DNA of 54,415 nt. It comes from Chitinophaga pinensis. GTDB lineage: Bacteria > Bacteroidota > Bacteroidia > SXHM01. Within the stretch, counting starts at the first letter, position 1. Each line of letters starts with the position of its first letter. The position numbers and the translations under genes are program-made. This document shows, piece after piece, positions 39,566 through 50,412 of this stretch. Where the stretch lies: the NCBI GenBank assembly GCA_945870105.1, contig CAMBRL010000007.1, positions 1 through 54,415 of the forward strand, written 5' to 3'. Below the pieces are notes generated by a model. That model worked only from the letters and a program-made list of their open reading frames with translations, ran no database searches and had not been told where the DNA came from.

Positions 39566-40702
39566 TCAATTGGTTGGTGGTTGAGTGGGTTTGGGGGAGG
39601 GTTGATTTAAATTTTCATTAAAAATATTTTTGTAGGTATTTGCTATTAACTGCCAGGTATAGCTTTTTACTACATGGGTGTATGCATTTTCGGCACGTTG
39701 TTCCATTGGAGAGGGGTTATTTAGTGCGAACATTATTTTGTCTGCTAAATCATCTGCGTTTTTGTTTTCAAAAAACAGGATTTGGGAATCATCTAAAATG
39801 GCTTTATTAGATGGAATATCGGAAGCGATAACGGGGGTTTTTTGTGAGACTACTTCAAGCAGCATCATTGACATGGCTTCGGTGAGCGATGGGAAAATGA
39901 AGAGTTTTGCCTCGCGGACATAGTTGAATAGTTTGTTTTTTTCTTTAATCAGTCCGATGTATTCGATATTGAGTCCGATGGAGAGTTGTAGTATTTTCTG
40001 TTTATAGGAGGGTACCTGGTCGATATCACCTACTACGGTTAATTTGCCCTGAAATTTTATTTTGTGGAGGGCTTGTAATAAAATGTGTAGTCCTTTTATT
40101 TCGAAAACGCGGGCGGCAGCGAACAGGATATATTCGTCTTTCCCTGTTTTAACATTTTTGGGGTGGTTGGTAATGGTTATGCCATTGGGGATGTGGGTGA
40201 TATTTTTGTTGTATTTTTTGAGTATAAATTCTGTATCGGGTTTTGAAACGGAAATGACCTGGTTGGCCCACCTGACGTTTTGTTTTTCGGACCAGGAGAA
40301 AAATTTATTCTGAAGGGAGTTGAACTTGGGGCTTTTTTCTTTGTGAACGCCATGAAAGGTTACGATGACGGGATTTTTCAGGCGAAGAAATGGGGTGATG
40401 AAGCCGCTTTCGGCATGATGAAGGTGGATTAAATGAAAACTTTGTTTGAAAAAGCAATAGAGAAGGGATTTGATGTAATAGAGAAGGGTGTTTAATCCTC
40501 CTGTTCCGTGATTTTTAAATACAATTTGTTTTACTCCATTGTAGTTACCGGTTTTTAATGAGGTGTGTGAGGCAACGCTAAAGACTGTGAAGTCGAACTC
40601 GCTTTTGAGTTCGTTAATAATGTTTTCGCCCACAGCAGCAGCACCTCCGAAAGCCGGGAGGCCCTTTAAACCGATTACCGCTATTTTAATTTTTGCTGCC
40701 AC
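39566..40702 (-). CDS. Glycosyltransferase family 4
   Basis: IAVIGLKGLPAFGGAAAVGENI; FPSLTEAMSMMLLEVVSQKTPVIASDIPSNKAIL. Confidence 0.88.
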   Translation of the reverse strand: MAAKIKIAVIGLKGLPAFGGAAAVGENIINELKSEFDFTVFSVASHTSLKTGNYNGVKQIVFKNHGTGGLNTLLYYIKSLLYCFFKQSFHLIHLHHAESGFITPFLRLKNPVIVTFHGVHKEKSPKFNSLQNKFFSWSEKQNVRWANQVISVSKPDTEFILKKYNKNITHIPNGITITNHPKNVKTGKDEYILFAAARVFEIKGLHILLQALHKIKFQGKLTVVGDIDQVPSYKQKILQLSIGLNIEYIGLIKEKNKLFNYVREAKLFIFPSLTEAMSMMLLEVVSQKTPVIASDIPSNKAILDDSQILFFENKNADDLADKIMFALNNPSPMEQRAENAYTHVVKSYTWQLIANTYKNIFNENLNQPSPKPTQPPTN

Positions 40703-41659
40703 TTAACGTATAACAGAATAGTTTACTTTCTTGGGAGAAGGGAAATAAAACAGAAATGAAAGGATTACAAATATATCTCTTAAAAACTGTGTGGGTATTC
40801 TTTCGAATATTGATTTTATATTTTTTCGGGCTACAATTATCACCGCTGTTATTAATAAAGCAACGTAGAGAGCAGGGAAAATAAAGGAGCCTGTAATTAA
40901 TAAACCGAGCAGTGTAAAAACAAGTATAGGAAAGGTTGGATCACTTTTAAAGATTCTTATAGAAGTATAGGGGTTAAAAAAGTTTTTGCGGTATAGATAC
41001 CCTCTGGAAAAACATGCATTTTTAATGAGTTGTTTTAAGCTAAGTTTTTTTTCGGTGGTATGATGAAGCACCAACGATTGGTGCTTTCTTGTTAAGAAAA
41101 AATTGTTGCCTGAAAGTCTAATTGATAAGTCGATGTCTTCTCCATAGACAAACTCCGTTCTCATGCCTTGGTATTTTTCCCACAATTTTTTTTCAATAAT
41201 AAACAACCCTCCGAAAAAAAATTCTTTTTTGTCTTTTAACAAACCGGGGTAATATTTATTTCTGCTTAACTCATTTTTAAATGATTGGTCGTAAAAGATG
41301 TTATCTATTTGACCGGAAATCAAAATATATTTTTGAATTGAATATTCTTTTTCAATATCTAACCTGAAGTCAGGGATTAATTCCATATCGCCATCCATAA
41401 AAAAAAGAATATCACCCTGAGCAAGTTCAGCGCCTGTATTGCGGGCAATGGCAGCATTGCAATCTTCTTGCAATGCTGCTACTCTTATGTTATTATTAAT
41501 TTTTAAAACATCTGCAACAGAGTTATCATTTGATTTTGAGTCAACATATATTATTTCGAAATCTTTGATGGTATTTGCAGTAACGAATGTATAGATACTG
41601 TTGATTGACAGCACTAACTTAAACCCTTCATTTTTACCAATAACAATAAAAGAAATCAT
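40703..41659 (-). CDS. Glycosyltransferase family 2
   Basis: ISFIVIGKNEGFKLVLSINSI; RNTGAELAQGDILFFMDGDMEL; C-terminal TM helices. Confidence 0.87.
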   Translation of the reverse strand: MISFIVIGKNEGFKLVLSINSIYTFVTANTIKDFEIIYVDSKSNDNSVADVLKINNNIRVAALQEDCNAAIARNTGAELAQGDILFFMDGDMELIPDFRLDIEKEYSIQKYILISGQIDNIFYDQSFKNELSRNKYYPGLLKDKKEFFFGGLFIIEKKLWEKYQGMRTEFVYGEDIDLSIRLSGNNFFLTRKHQSLVLHHTTEKKLSLKQLIKNACFSRGYLYRKNFFNPYTSIRIFKSDPTFPILVFTLLGLLITGSFIFPALYVALLITAVIIVARKNIKSIFERIPTQFLRDIFVILSFLFYFPSPKKVNYSVIR

Positions 41660-41680
41660 AATAAAACTGTTGCAACTTCT

Positions 41681-42562
41681 TTATCCCTTATACTTAAAGA
41701 AGAAGACTTTCAGGGGGCCGAGCACGATTAACAAAAAATAGATTGGTAGTAATATAATGTTACCATGTTTACGAAAGTAGTAAAATGATTTTTTGAAACT
41801 ATTAATCGAAAACTGATTAAAGTGTGAAAGCAAAAATTCTTTTGCAGACGGCTTGTTGTAGCTTGCTCCTTTTGATGTTAATTTTTCATTTTCGAAAACA
41901 TAGGATTCGAAGGAAATAAGGACTTTAATTTTTTCTTTATATGCACGGAAACTAAAATCAGTGTCTGAACCATATTGAACTAAGTTTTGGTCAAAAAGTC
42001 CTATTTTATTAACTACCTCCCTACTAAAAAACATACCCCGACCGGACAGATTGACAGAACTATTAAATCCTTTGAGCTGTGCCGGGTCAAGTTCACCAAG
42101 TTTTTTATGGTAGCTGATTTCTTTGAGCCGCCAACTAATTATGTCTTTTATACCGGAGAATGTTATACGATGAGGAACGGATTGGGTATATGAAACGGAA
42201 CCAATAACGCATGGCTCGTTTACAGTATTATTTACTTTCAAGAGCGATGATATGTATTGATCTCCAAAAACTATATCATCATTCAACGTTAAAATATAAT
42301 CTGCATTTATTTCAATTGCTTTTTTTATTCCTTCGTTAATACATTTGGTGTACCACCAATTTCCATCACCCAGTATTTTGATACAATCAGGATAACATTC
42401 ATTTATCATTTCGATGGTTCCGTCAGAAGAGCCATCTATAATTACTATGGGTTGAATTTGAACTGATTCGGCATTTTGATTTTTTAAGCAGCTTAATAAT
42501 TCTTTTAAGCATTCTCTTCTGTTGAATGTTGGAATAATCGCAGCGATTTTATTTTTTTTCAT
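41681..42562 (-). CDS. Glycosyltransferase family 2 (rhamnosyltransferase-like)
   Basis: AAIIPTFNRRECLKELLSCL; ADYILTLNDDIVF; RGMFFSREVVNKIGLFDQNLVQYGSDTDFSFRAYKEK. Confidence 0.88.
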   Translation of the reverse strand: MKKNKIAAIIPTFNRRECLKELLSCLKNQNAESVQIQPIVIIDGSSDGTIEMINECYPDCIKILGDGNWWYTKCINEGIKKAIEINADYILTLNDDIVFGDQYISSLLKVNNTVNEPCVIGSVSYTQSVPHRITFSGIKDIISWRLKEISYHKKLGELDPAQLKGFNSSVNLSGRGMFFSREVVNKIGLFDQNLVQYGSDTDFSFRAYKEKIKVLISFESYVFENEKLTSKGASYNKPSAKEFLLSHFNQFSINSFKKSFYYFRKHGNIILLPIYFLLIVLGPLKVFFFKYKG

Positions 42563-43793
42563 CGAGCGATTTATACAGATTAATATACTTATTTACCAAA
42601 AGGGATATTCCGAAATTTTGATTGACTTTGTTGATTGCATTGGTATTTAATTCTACTCCATCGGGATTGCCGAGCACCCAGTTAATTCCTGCTGCAAGGT
42701 CATTGATGTCGTTTTGTTTTGCCAAGTATCCATTATTTTTATGCTCAATCATATCAGAATTTCCGCCAACATCAAAAGCTACAACCGGGGTGCCACATGC
42801 CAACGATTCCATAATAACATTAGATAAATTTTCGACCTTGCTGGGCACAACAACAACATCAGCGGCTGAATATAAAATGCGCTTAGATAAATCATCATTT
42901 AAATAGCCTGTATAATGTGTTTTAAATTTTGAGAATAGTTCGGTTTCGGGTTTTTCTGCGCCAAACACGCATAATTCAACCTTGTCTTTTAAATCGGGCA
43001 AACTGTTTAATGCTCCCACTAACTCTTTAAATCCTTTATTTATATCCTGCGTTGCACTAACTGCACCAAACAGAATTATTTTTTTATCTGATGGCAACAA
43101 GGCACTTAATTTTGCCGATAGTTTATCAATCGGGAAATAGCTGTTCGAGTCTATTACATTGGGCAAATGAACGATGCTCTTGTTTTTTAACAACGCGCTT
43201 TCAGCCGCCAACTTTTGCATCCATTTGCTTGGTGCAATAAATGTGATGTTTGGGAGTTTGTTGTATACTTTTTTCTTTCTTTTAAAATTCCAGTTACTTA
43301 AGTCTTTCGTATTTTTTGATTTTAGCTGAGGGCAGGTGTTGCATTCTGATTTGTAATTGAGACAATCATTAACCAAATGGCATCCTCCGGTAAAAGCATA
43401 ATTGTCGTGCATTGTCCAAAGTATGGGCCGTTTAAACTTCAACAAGTCTTCGAGTCGAATCATTCCCTTGCCCACCCAATGTATGTGAATAATGTCGGGC
43501 TGTATTTTGTTAATCTCTTTGGCAATACCCGTAAACGGATACCAATTATTAGTAAAGGGGTAATCACGGGTTCTGCTTTTATAAAACAGCATCAGGACAG
43601 AATCGATGATTGCCAATAGTCTTCTTTTCAGGTAGCCGTTTTTATATGATTTTACGGCTTTGGCAGTGCCGGTTTTTTCAGCTGCAAAATAAATTGAGTT
43701 AATGTCGTAATTCAATAATCCCAAATGTAGCCTCATTGCTGATTTTGCGGCACCGCCCATTGAGTCTGAACTGCTGATGTGAAGGATTTTCAT
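42549..43793 (-). CDS. Glycosyltransferase family 4
   Basis: ILHISSSDSMGGAAKSAMRLHLGL; SKVENLSNVIMESLACGTPVVAFDVGGNSDMI. Confidence 0.9.
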   Translation of the reverse strand: MKILHISSSDSMGGAAKSAMRLHLGLLNYDINSIYFAAEKTGTAKAVKSYKNGYLKRRLLAIIDSVLMLFYKSRTRDYPFTNNWYPFTGIAKEINKIQPDIIHIHWVGKGMIRLEDLLKFKRPILWTMHDNYAFTGGCHLVNDCLNYKSECNTCPQLKSKNTKDLSNWNFKRKKKVYNKLPNITFIAPSKWMQKLAAESALLKNKSIVHLPNVIDSNSYFPIDKLSAKLSALLPSDKKIILFGAVSATQDINKGFKELVGALNSLPDLKDKVELCVFGAEKPETELFSKFKTHYTGYLNDDLSKRILYSAADVVVVPSKVENLSNVIMESLACGTPVVAFDVGGNSDMIEHKNNGYLAKQNDINDLAAGINWVLGNPDGVELNTNAINKVNQNFGISLLVNKYINLYKSLDEKK

Positions 43794-45076
43794 CTATTTA
43801 CCCTAATTAAATTCTTACTGTTTTCAATTTGGTTAAGAAAATAAACATAAAAGAATAAAATAAACCAACCGCCTGAATACCATGCATTGGCTGTTAATAA
43901 CCAAGTTGTGAAACCAATGAAAGAGCACAAAACTGCAATTTTTTCATCTGTTGCTATCGTAACTGTTTTTTGATTTAATACAGAAACTAATTTAAGTATG
44001 ATTATGCCGTAGGTTAGTGTAAAAATGCAAAATCCAATGAATCCTAATTCTACATACAGTGTAACAAAAAAATTGTGAATATCTCTTGTATACTGAAGAA
44101 TTTGGTTGTTTTCATTTACCCAAAAAGTTGTTTTAGCGGCAATGTTATTTGCGCTTTCATTTCCGAATCCTAAAAGAAAACTATTTTCATTTACATGTTT
44201 GATTAAAGGAACCCATATTCCACCTATTCTGCCTGCTAAATTACCTTCCTGATTACCTCCTTCAGTAATTTCGGAAATGCTTTTAGAGAAAATTTCATCT
44301 TTGCCAAAGAAAGCCTCTCCGCCATAAATAGATACAATGCCAAAAAAAAGTATTATTGAAATCACTTTCGCAAAATTTATTTTTTGGGCACCCTTATTGG
44401 GGTTAACAACAGTGAAATAGTATATTATTACTGCAGATAAAAGAGATGAAAATATAGCAAACCGAGAACCGTTGTAAAATATCAGTATGTATAAATACAA
44501 CATAAAAAACAAAAGGGTAATTTTTTGCAAGTTGCTTTTATCAGCAATTTTATTTTGAATTAAAAGTATGCAAAAGGGGAACGTTGTAGTAAATATTCCT
44601 GCTATTTCATTTCCATTTAGTCCACCTATTCCCATTCTAAATACTCTATATGACCAAACAAACGGATGGAGTAAAAAATAATAAAGATGTGCAACTGTTA
44701 ATATCAAAAATAAGATGTTAAAAATTTTATAAAAATGGATGATGCTTGCTTTATGTGCATACCTATTTTGAATTAGAATGATGAATAAAAGTCCCAAAAA
44801 TATTTTAAACGCACCCTTAAAATCAGTACTAAGAATAAAACTCTGTAAAAGATTATAGAAAAACAGGATTATTAACAACTTGTCTAAAGTTGAAAGCGTA
44901 AAATCGATTTTATTTTTTGTTAATCTGCTGAGAAAGATGACTAAAAAGAAAACAAATACACTGTATTTTAAAATAACATAAAGTGCAGCATAGCTATTAA
45001 CCTCTATTAAAACCAGGTTTAACAAGCTAGCAAAATAAACCAGAAAAAAAAGGGTAATTATATGCTTATCTTTCAA
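43790..45076 (-). CDS. O-antigen/polysaccharide polymerase (Wzy-like)
   Basis: Multi-TM protein in the locus; LLGFGNESANN...DIHNFFVTLYVELGFIGFCIF. Confidence 0.78.
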   Translation of the reverse strand: MKDKHIITLFFLVYFASLLNLVLIEVNSYAALYVILKYSVFVFFLVIFLSRLTKNKIDFTLSTLDKLLIILFFYNLLQSFILSTDFKGAFKIFLGLLFIILIQNRYAHKASIIHFYKIFNILFLILTVAHLYYFLLHPFVWSYRVFRMGIGGLNGNEIAGIFTTTFPFCILLIQNKIADKSNLQKITLLFFMLYLYILIFYNGSRFAIFSSLLSAVIIYYFTVVNPNKGAQKINFAKVISIILFFGIVSIYGGEAFFGKDEIFSKSISEITEGGNQEGNLAGRIGGIWVPLIKHVNENSFLLGFGNESANNIAAKTTFWVNENNQILQYTRDIHNFFVTLYVELGFIGFCIFTLTYGIIILKLVSVLNQKTVTIATDEKIAVLCSFIGFTTWLLTANAWYSGGWFILFFYVYFLNQIENSKNLIRVNR

Positions 45077-45140
45077 TTAGATTTATGTTTTATGACAACA
45101 CTACATTAAAGAGTATTACTCTGTTGTAACCTTATTATTA

Positions 45141-46067
45141 TCATACAATTTTTTTTGCAATTTTTTTAATGAAATTCGGAATTAACAATTTCCAATGTTT
45201 GTTAAAGTTATTATTTACTGAAAAATTGTTGGCATTCAGAAGCAACCAAAACGCGACTTTAAAATAGTTGGCAATTGACGGATTTGCATTGTAGTTGATT
45301 TTGCTTTTTTCGAATTTCACGTATCTTATGTCGTCAGACTCTATAATGTCCGAATAACGAATCAGTATTTCATCCAGTACTTGCAATCGTGACGTAGAGA
45401 ATTCTTTTACGTTAGCATGTGATGTCATTCCTACCCCTAAGCGATAAACAGAAGAAACTTCATTTATAAAAATAAATTTCTTGCATTTAACGACCTGATC
45501 GAAGCCAAAGAGCCAATCGCCAAACACTCCATAATTAAGTGGTATCGGGTTAATGTTGTTCCACAATTTTTTGCTAAAACCAACCTCACGATAACTAAGT
45601 CCATAGCGCAAGCGTTCTTTAAACATGCTATTTTTCCTAATTCTATAGTTATCGAAAATTACTTCTTTGCCGTTTGGATATAAGAGAACCGTATTGGTAA
45701 CAATGGAGAAACTATCGTTTACAGGATTAAGATTATTTGCTTCTATTGCTTTGTTAAGCGCATTGAATAATCCAGGCTTATAGAGATCATCACCAGCCAA
45801 ACCGGAAATTACATCTCCATTTACTTTATCCATCAAAAAATTAAAGTTTTTGAAAATGCCCTGATTCTGAGAATGCCTGATTACTTTTATTATTTCTGGA
45901 AATTTTTGTCGATAGTTTTCTAAAATTTCTGGCGTTTTATCTCTTGAGCAATCGTCACCAATAATAATTTCAAAAGGAGGAGGATTTTGTTGCAACACAG
46001 ACTCAATTGCATCTGCAATATAGTTTTCCTGGTTATAGGTAATAATAATTACACTGTGCTTATACAT
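45141..46067 (-). CDS. Glycosyltransferase family 2
   Basis: SVIIITYNQENYIADAIESVLQQNPPPFEIIIGDDCSRDKTPEIL. Confidence 0.9.
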   Translation of the reverse strand: MYKHSVIIITYNQENYIADAIESVLQQNPPPFEIIIGDDCSRDKTPEILENYRQKFPEIIKVIRHSQNQGIFKNFNFLMDKVNGDVISGLAGDDLYKPGLFNALNKAIEANNLNPVNDSFSIVTNTVLLYPNGKEVIFDNYRIRKNSMFKERLRYGLSYREVGFSKKLWNNINPIPLNYGVFGDWLFGFDQVVKCKKFIFINEVSSVYRLGVGMTSHANVKEFSTSRLQVLDEILIRYSDIIESDDIRYVKFEKSKINYNANPSIANYFKVAFWLLLNANNFSVNNNFNKHWKLLIPNFIKKIAKKIV

Positions 46068-46070
46068 GAT

Positions 46071-47549
46071 TTATTTTCTTTTATACTTTGCAAGCAGCGA
46101 TGCAATTCCTATTCGTTTATTGAGTTCAACATATGAAAAGAGTAAAGATATTGCTAATGCCAGTATTCCAAAAACATAATTAAGAGGACTTGGACAAAAT
46201 TTAACAATTATAAAACAGGCTACAGAGAGTAAAGTTTGCGTGAGAAAAATTTTAATGAACGAATTGCTGAAGTTGAAGTTATAATTAGATTTACTTATTA
46301 CAAATACCTGAATTAAATACAAAATATATCCTACTAAAAAAGCTACACCAATACCTGTTAAACCATAAAAATGGTATCCAAGTATATTGATTAATAAAAC
46401 ATATACGTTAGCGGTAAATTCGTTCCAGAAAAAAAGTTTTGCATTGCCTTTTGCTATAAACACAAATGATATAGACCAACTTGCAGCTCTGAATAACATG
46501 CCTAAAACGGCCCAATGAATCATATTTTCGATGGGTATAAATTTTTCGGAATACAATAAAATTACGGCCCATTGTATAAAAATTAAAAACAGAATGATTA
46601 AAGGAGCTAAAAGCAGAATTGCTATTTCGGCTTGTTCATTTATAGTTTTTGTACAGAACGCATTGTCATCAGCTTTGGCAGACAATCTCGGAAAATAATC
46701 TGTTGCCATGGCGCTGAACACAAGTCCAACGTAGGTATTCGTTAACGCAAAACCAGCATTATATAATCCTACCTGATCAATCCCGCCAGTATAGTTAATA
46801 AAGATACGCAGTAAATAAGATGAACCGAGTGTAACTATACCGCTGATACTTACCATAAATCCGAGGTACAGCATTCTTTTGCCTTCGGCAACAGTTCTCG
46901 CTCTTGAAATATATATTTCTTCTACTTCAATTTTTCTGGAAAAAAACCATGCTAACACGAATGAAATAGCGGAGGCAATAATCAATCCCGGAACAATCCC
47001 TGCCAGTTTAAAGTAATAATAAACGGGTATGATTATTAAAAGCCCGAGAAAACTACCCAGCAGATTAGCATTAGCCAATAATTGCATTTTTCGCATGCTT
47101 TGAAGTATTACCAAGCGCTCACTTGTTAGTTGGCTGAGCAGAAGCGTTACTGATATACATGCAAATGCAATTGTATAATCTTTGTTTCCAAATGTAATTT
47201 GACTTAGCCATGGCGCAAATACTAATGTTAAGAGCATTCCAAGCAGCCCCGTAATCCAAACCAGTCTTCTGAATACACCAATAATTGTAGCAATTCTTAT
47301 TTTATTTCCTGTTGCATTAGCGGCAGATACATCACGTACTGCACTTGTTCCTAACCCGAAGTTTGTTAAACCACTAATCAATGTAGTAGTAGCTGTAAGC
47401 AGACCAGCTATTCCCATGCCGGCAGGACCCAGAAAGATTGCAATAAACTTAGAACGAATAATGGCAATGATAATGTTAAAGATCTGCACACCTCCAAAAA
47501 GAGATGTCGCTTTCATAATCTGACGGTATGAAGATTGATCTTTTGACAT
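46071..47549 (-). CDS. O-antigen translocase / flippase (Wzx-like)
   Basis: KATSLFGGVQIFNIIIAIIRSKFIAIFLGPAGMGIAGLLTATTTLI typical of Wzx/polysaccharide flippases; about 12 hydrophobic segments. Confidence 0.88.
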   Translation of the reverse strand: MSKDQSSYRQIMKATSLFGGVQIFNIIIAIIRSKFIAIFLGPAGMGIAGLLTATTTLISGLTNFGLGTSAVRDVSAANATGNKIRIATIIGVFRRLVWITGLLGMLLTLVFAPWLSQITFGNKDYTIAFACISVTLLLSQLTSERLVILQSMRKMQLLANANLLGSFLGLLIIIPVYYYFKLAGIVPGLIIASAISFVLAWFFSRKIEVEEIYISRARTVAEGKRMLYLGFMVSISGIVTLGSSYLLRIFINYTGGIDQVGLYNAGFALTNTYVGLVFSAMATDYFPRLSAKADDNAFCTKTINEQAEIAILLLAPLIILFLIFIQWAVILLYSEKFIPIENMIHWAVLGMLFRAASWSISFVFIAKGNAKLFFWNEFTANVYVLLINILGYHFYGLTGIGVAFLVGYILYLIQVFVISKSNYNFNFSNSFIKIFLTQTLLSVACFIIVKFCPSPLNYVFGILALAISLLFSYVELNKRIGIASLLAKYKRK

Positions 47550-47566
47550 TACATTTTTCTGCCGCT

Positions 47567-48670
47567 TTAATTGGAGAAATTATTCAAACTATTTACAATT
47601 TGCGCCATCTCTTCTTCAGTCAAAACCTGACTGATCGGCAAGCTCAATATCTCATTATGAATTAGCTCAGTTAGGGGAAAACTTAACTCATGCAACTCTT
47701 TATAGGCAGTTTGTTTATAAGGAGGTATGGGATAGTGGATTAGTGTTTGTATACCATTATCGGTTAAATATTTTTGTAATTCGTTACGCTGCCTATGTCT
47801 AATCACAAAAAGGTGCCAAACGTGAGAATTTGACGCTGGAATATCAGGTAGAATTATTGTCGGGTTTTTTATATTTTTCAGGTAATAATTTGCAACATCT
47901 CTTCTACGTTGGTTATCTGAATCAAGGTGTTTTAGTTTCACAGATAATGCAGCGGCCTGAATTTCGTCTAAACGCGAATTCAACCCTTGATAGTTGTTTA
48001 CATATTTTTCTTTGCTTCCATAGTTTCCAAGTGCGCGAATTATATCAGCCAGCTTATCATCGTTGGTTGTTACTGCACCCGCATCTCCTAAGGCACCCAA
48101 GTTTTTGCCGGGGTAAAAACTATGTCCTGCAGCATGACCTATTGATCCGGTTCTTTTTTGTTGGTAAAAACAACCTTGTGCCTGAGCATTATCTTCAATA
48201 AGTTTTAAATTGTATTTCAGAACTAACCGTTCAATTTCGGGATGCATGGCATTTTGGCCATATAAATGAACAAGCATAATACCCTTGGTGCGGGGTGTTA
48301 TTTTTTCTTCAATTAAAAAAGGATTTAAGTTGTAGGTTTTAATATCAGGTTCAACCAAAACGGGCTTAAGTTTATTATCTGTAATAGCTAATACAGAAGC
48401 TATATAGGTATTGGCAGGAACTATAATTTCATCTCCTTCCTGCATACTACCCAGTTCTATGTATGCTTTTAAGATAAGTCTGAGTGCATCTAAACCATTT
48501 GCAACTCCTATGCAGTGTTTTGCTTCTATGTAAGCTGCATAGTTTTGTTCAAAAGTATTTGCTTGTTCCCCCAGTATATACCATCCTGATTTAATGACTT
48601 TTTGAATGCCTTCAGATAATTCGGGTTCATAAGCATTGTTGATTTTTTGCAGGTCTAAGAATTTAATCAT
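47567..48670 (-). CDS. DegT/DnrJ/EryC1 sugar aminotransferase (FdtB/QdtB-like)
   Basis: Start [73 protein letters not shown]. Confidence 0.88.
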   Translation of the reverse strand: MIKFLDLQKINNAYEPELSEGIQKVIKSGWYILGEQANTFEQNYAAYIEAKHCIGVANGLDALRLILKAYIELGSMQEGDEIIVPANTYIASVLAITDNKLKPVLVEPDIKTYNLNPFLIEEKITPRTKGIMLVHLYGQNAMHPEIERLVLKYNLKLIEDNAQAQGCFYQQKRTGSIGHAAGHSFYPGKNLGALGDAGAVTTNDDKLADIIRALGNYGSKEKYVNNYQGLNSRLDEIQAAALSVKLKHLDSDNQRRRDVANYYLKNIKNPTIILPDIPASNSHVWHLFVIRHRQRNELQKYLTDNGIQTLIHYPIPPYKQTAYKELHELSFPLTELIHNEILSLPISQVLTEEEMAQIVNSLNNFSN

Positions 48671-49442
48671 TTTCTTTCGTTTTTTGCCATTCATCAAATC
48701 CAATTTTTTCCCAAGGCATTCCTCTTTCAAAATTATACTGCCATGGATAATAGTGTTCGATAGCATTCTTTTTTGACGGTATTTCGCGAATATCTTTTAT
48801 TCTTTTAGCCGGTGTACCTATTGCAAACGAATAGTTCTCAATATCTCTTGATATAACTGAATTGGCGCCAATCAAACAGTTTGTGCCAATAGTTACGCCC
48901 GGCAAAACACAACAATGGATAGTGATTATTGAATAATCGCCAACTTTTGCTCCTGATAACACATCAGAAGGCGGTTGAGGATCGTTGGTAAAAATGGTAT
49001 AGGGATAAATAAAGACATAGTCTCCTATTTCAGTACATTCTCCTATATGAACATTGCTGTATATTCTTGAATAATTGCCGATTTTACAATTGCCTTGTAT
49101 ATCAACCAATGTGCTAATTAAACAACTATCGCCAATAACAGATTTTTCTCTAATTGTAGCTCTATGACCGGTGATGAGTCCTGCGCCAAATGTTGATCCT
49201 GCATAAAATATGCAATGGCTTCGTATGAATGAATTTTTGCCAATAATTGTTTCGGGGTTAACATAGTTATCTATGTCTTTATAATAGGAGTAAAGTGGTT
49301 CACCTATAATACAATCGGAAGAGATAACGGTATTATCTCCGATGATAACATTATCATATATTGTAGTATTATCTCCAATTTTAACATTATTTCCAATTTT
49401 AGCAGCCGGGCTTATCCAAACATTTCTATTATTAAATTTCAT
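48663..49442 (-). CDS. Left-handed beta-helix (hexapeptide) acetyltransferase
   Basis: Hexapeptide repeats [32 protein letters not shown]...[23 protein letters not shown]. Confidence 0.88.
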   Translation of the reverse strand: MKFNNRNVWISPAAKIGNNVKIGDNTTIYDNVIIGDNTVISSDCIIGEPLYSYYKDIDNYVNPETIIGKNSFIRSHCIFYAGSTFGAGLITGHRATIREKSVIGDSCLISTLVDIQGNCKIGNYSRIYSNVHIGECTEIGDYVFIYPYTIFTNDPQPPSDVLSGAKVGDYSIITIHCCVLPGVTIGTNCLIGANSVISRDIENYSFAIGTPAKRIKDIREIPSKKNAIEHYYPWQYNFERGMPWEKIGFDEWQKTKEND

Positions 49443-49849
49443 TTTTTGTACGATTTAAATTCTTCGTAATCTCTTAAATAATCATCCGGGTCATACTTAT
49501 GAGATGCTAAAACCAAACAAATAGCTCCGGATGAAAATTCAAACAATTCACGCCATATTCCCGGCACAACTATCAATCCGAAATCTGGTCTGTTCAGTGT
49601 AATCGTTTTTTTATTTTCACCATCATCCAAGAGTATATTATATGAGCCACTTGCTGCTATAATCAACTGATGTAACTGTTTATGTGCATGCCCACCTCTG
49701 CTTTCGCCTCCCGGAATATCATACAGGTAATAGATCCGTTCAATCTTAAACGGAATATTTTTATCGCCTTCAACGATAGTAATATTACCGGCTCTATTGT
49801 GGATTTTGCTTAAGGATACTATAGAACAATCGTGAACACTACTTTTCAT
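49439..49849 (-). CDS. FdtA/QdtA-type cupin (dTDP-hexose 3,4-ketoisomerase-like), HAH copy
   Basis: IPFKIERIYYLYDIPGGESRGGHAHKQLHQLIIAASGSYNILLDDG. Confidence 0.85.
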   Translation of the reverse strand: MKSSVHDCSIVSLSKIHNRAGNITIVEGDKNIPFKIERIYYLYDIPGGESRGGHAHKQLHQLIIAASGSYNILLDDGENKKTITLNRPDFGLIVVPGIWRELFEFSSGAICLVLASHKYDPDDYLRDYEEFKSYKK

Positions 49850-50246
49850 GAGTTGTTCTGTAGTTTAAAAAATCATCGTAATCACGGATATAATCGATTC
49901 CCTCAAATTCGGTTGAACTTAACACTAATGCTAATGAATTTGTAGAAAAGTTTATCATCTGTCTCCACAACCCGGCAGGGACATATAATCCATAATAAGA
50001 TCTATTCAGAGAAAAAATTTCTTTAATTTTTCCATTATCTATCACCACATCAAAGCTACCCGAAAGCGCAATAATCAGTTCTTCTTGTTTTTTAAATGCA
50101 TGTCCACCTCTTACCTGTCCTCCAGGCACATCATAAATCCAGTAGGTACGTTTTATTTTAAAGGGAATGTGATTTTCTTCTTCAACAAAAGAAAGGTTAC
50201 CGCGCGGGTCTTCAAACTTAGGAAGATCAATTAAGGTTGCTTTCAT
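49839..50246 (-). CDS. FdtA/QdtA-type cupin, HAF copy
   Basis: IPFKIKRTYWIYDVPGGQVRGGHAFKKQEELIIALSGSFDVVIDNG; ATGA-type overlap with downstream paralog. Confidence 0.85.
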   Translation of the reverse strand: MKATLIDLPKFEDPRGNLSFVEEENHIPFKIKRTYWIYDVPGGQVRGGHAFKKQEELIIALSGSFDVVIDNGKIKEIFSLNRSYYGLYVPAGLWRQMINFSTNSLALVLSSTEFEGIDYIRDYDDFLNYRTTHEK

Positions 50247-50412
50247 TTATTATTCATTGCAAGGCTTTTTCTGATGATGCTTCGCGTTCAACATTTATTT
50301 ATGGTTGCAGTGATTGTATAGATTAAACTAATCTTTTTAACACAAACCAATTCTGAGATTTTGATTGCTTGAAAATGTTTTCAGCTAAATCTATTGAAAT
50401 GGAGCTAAAGAA

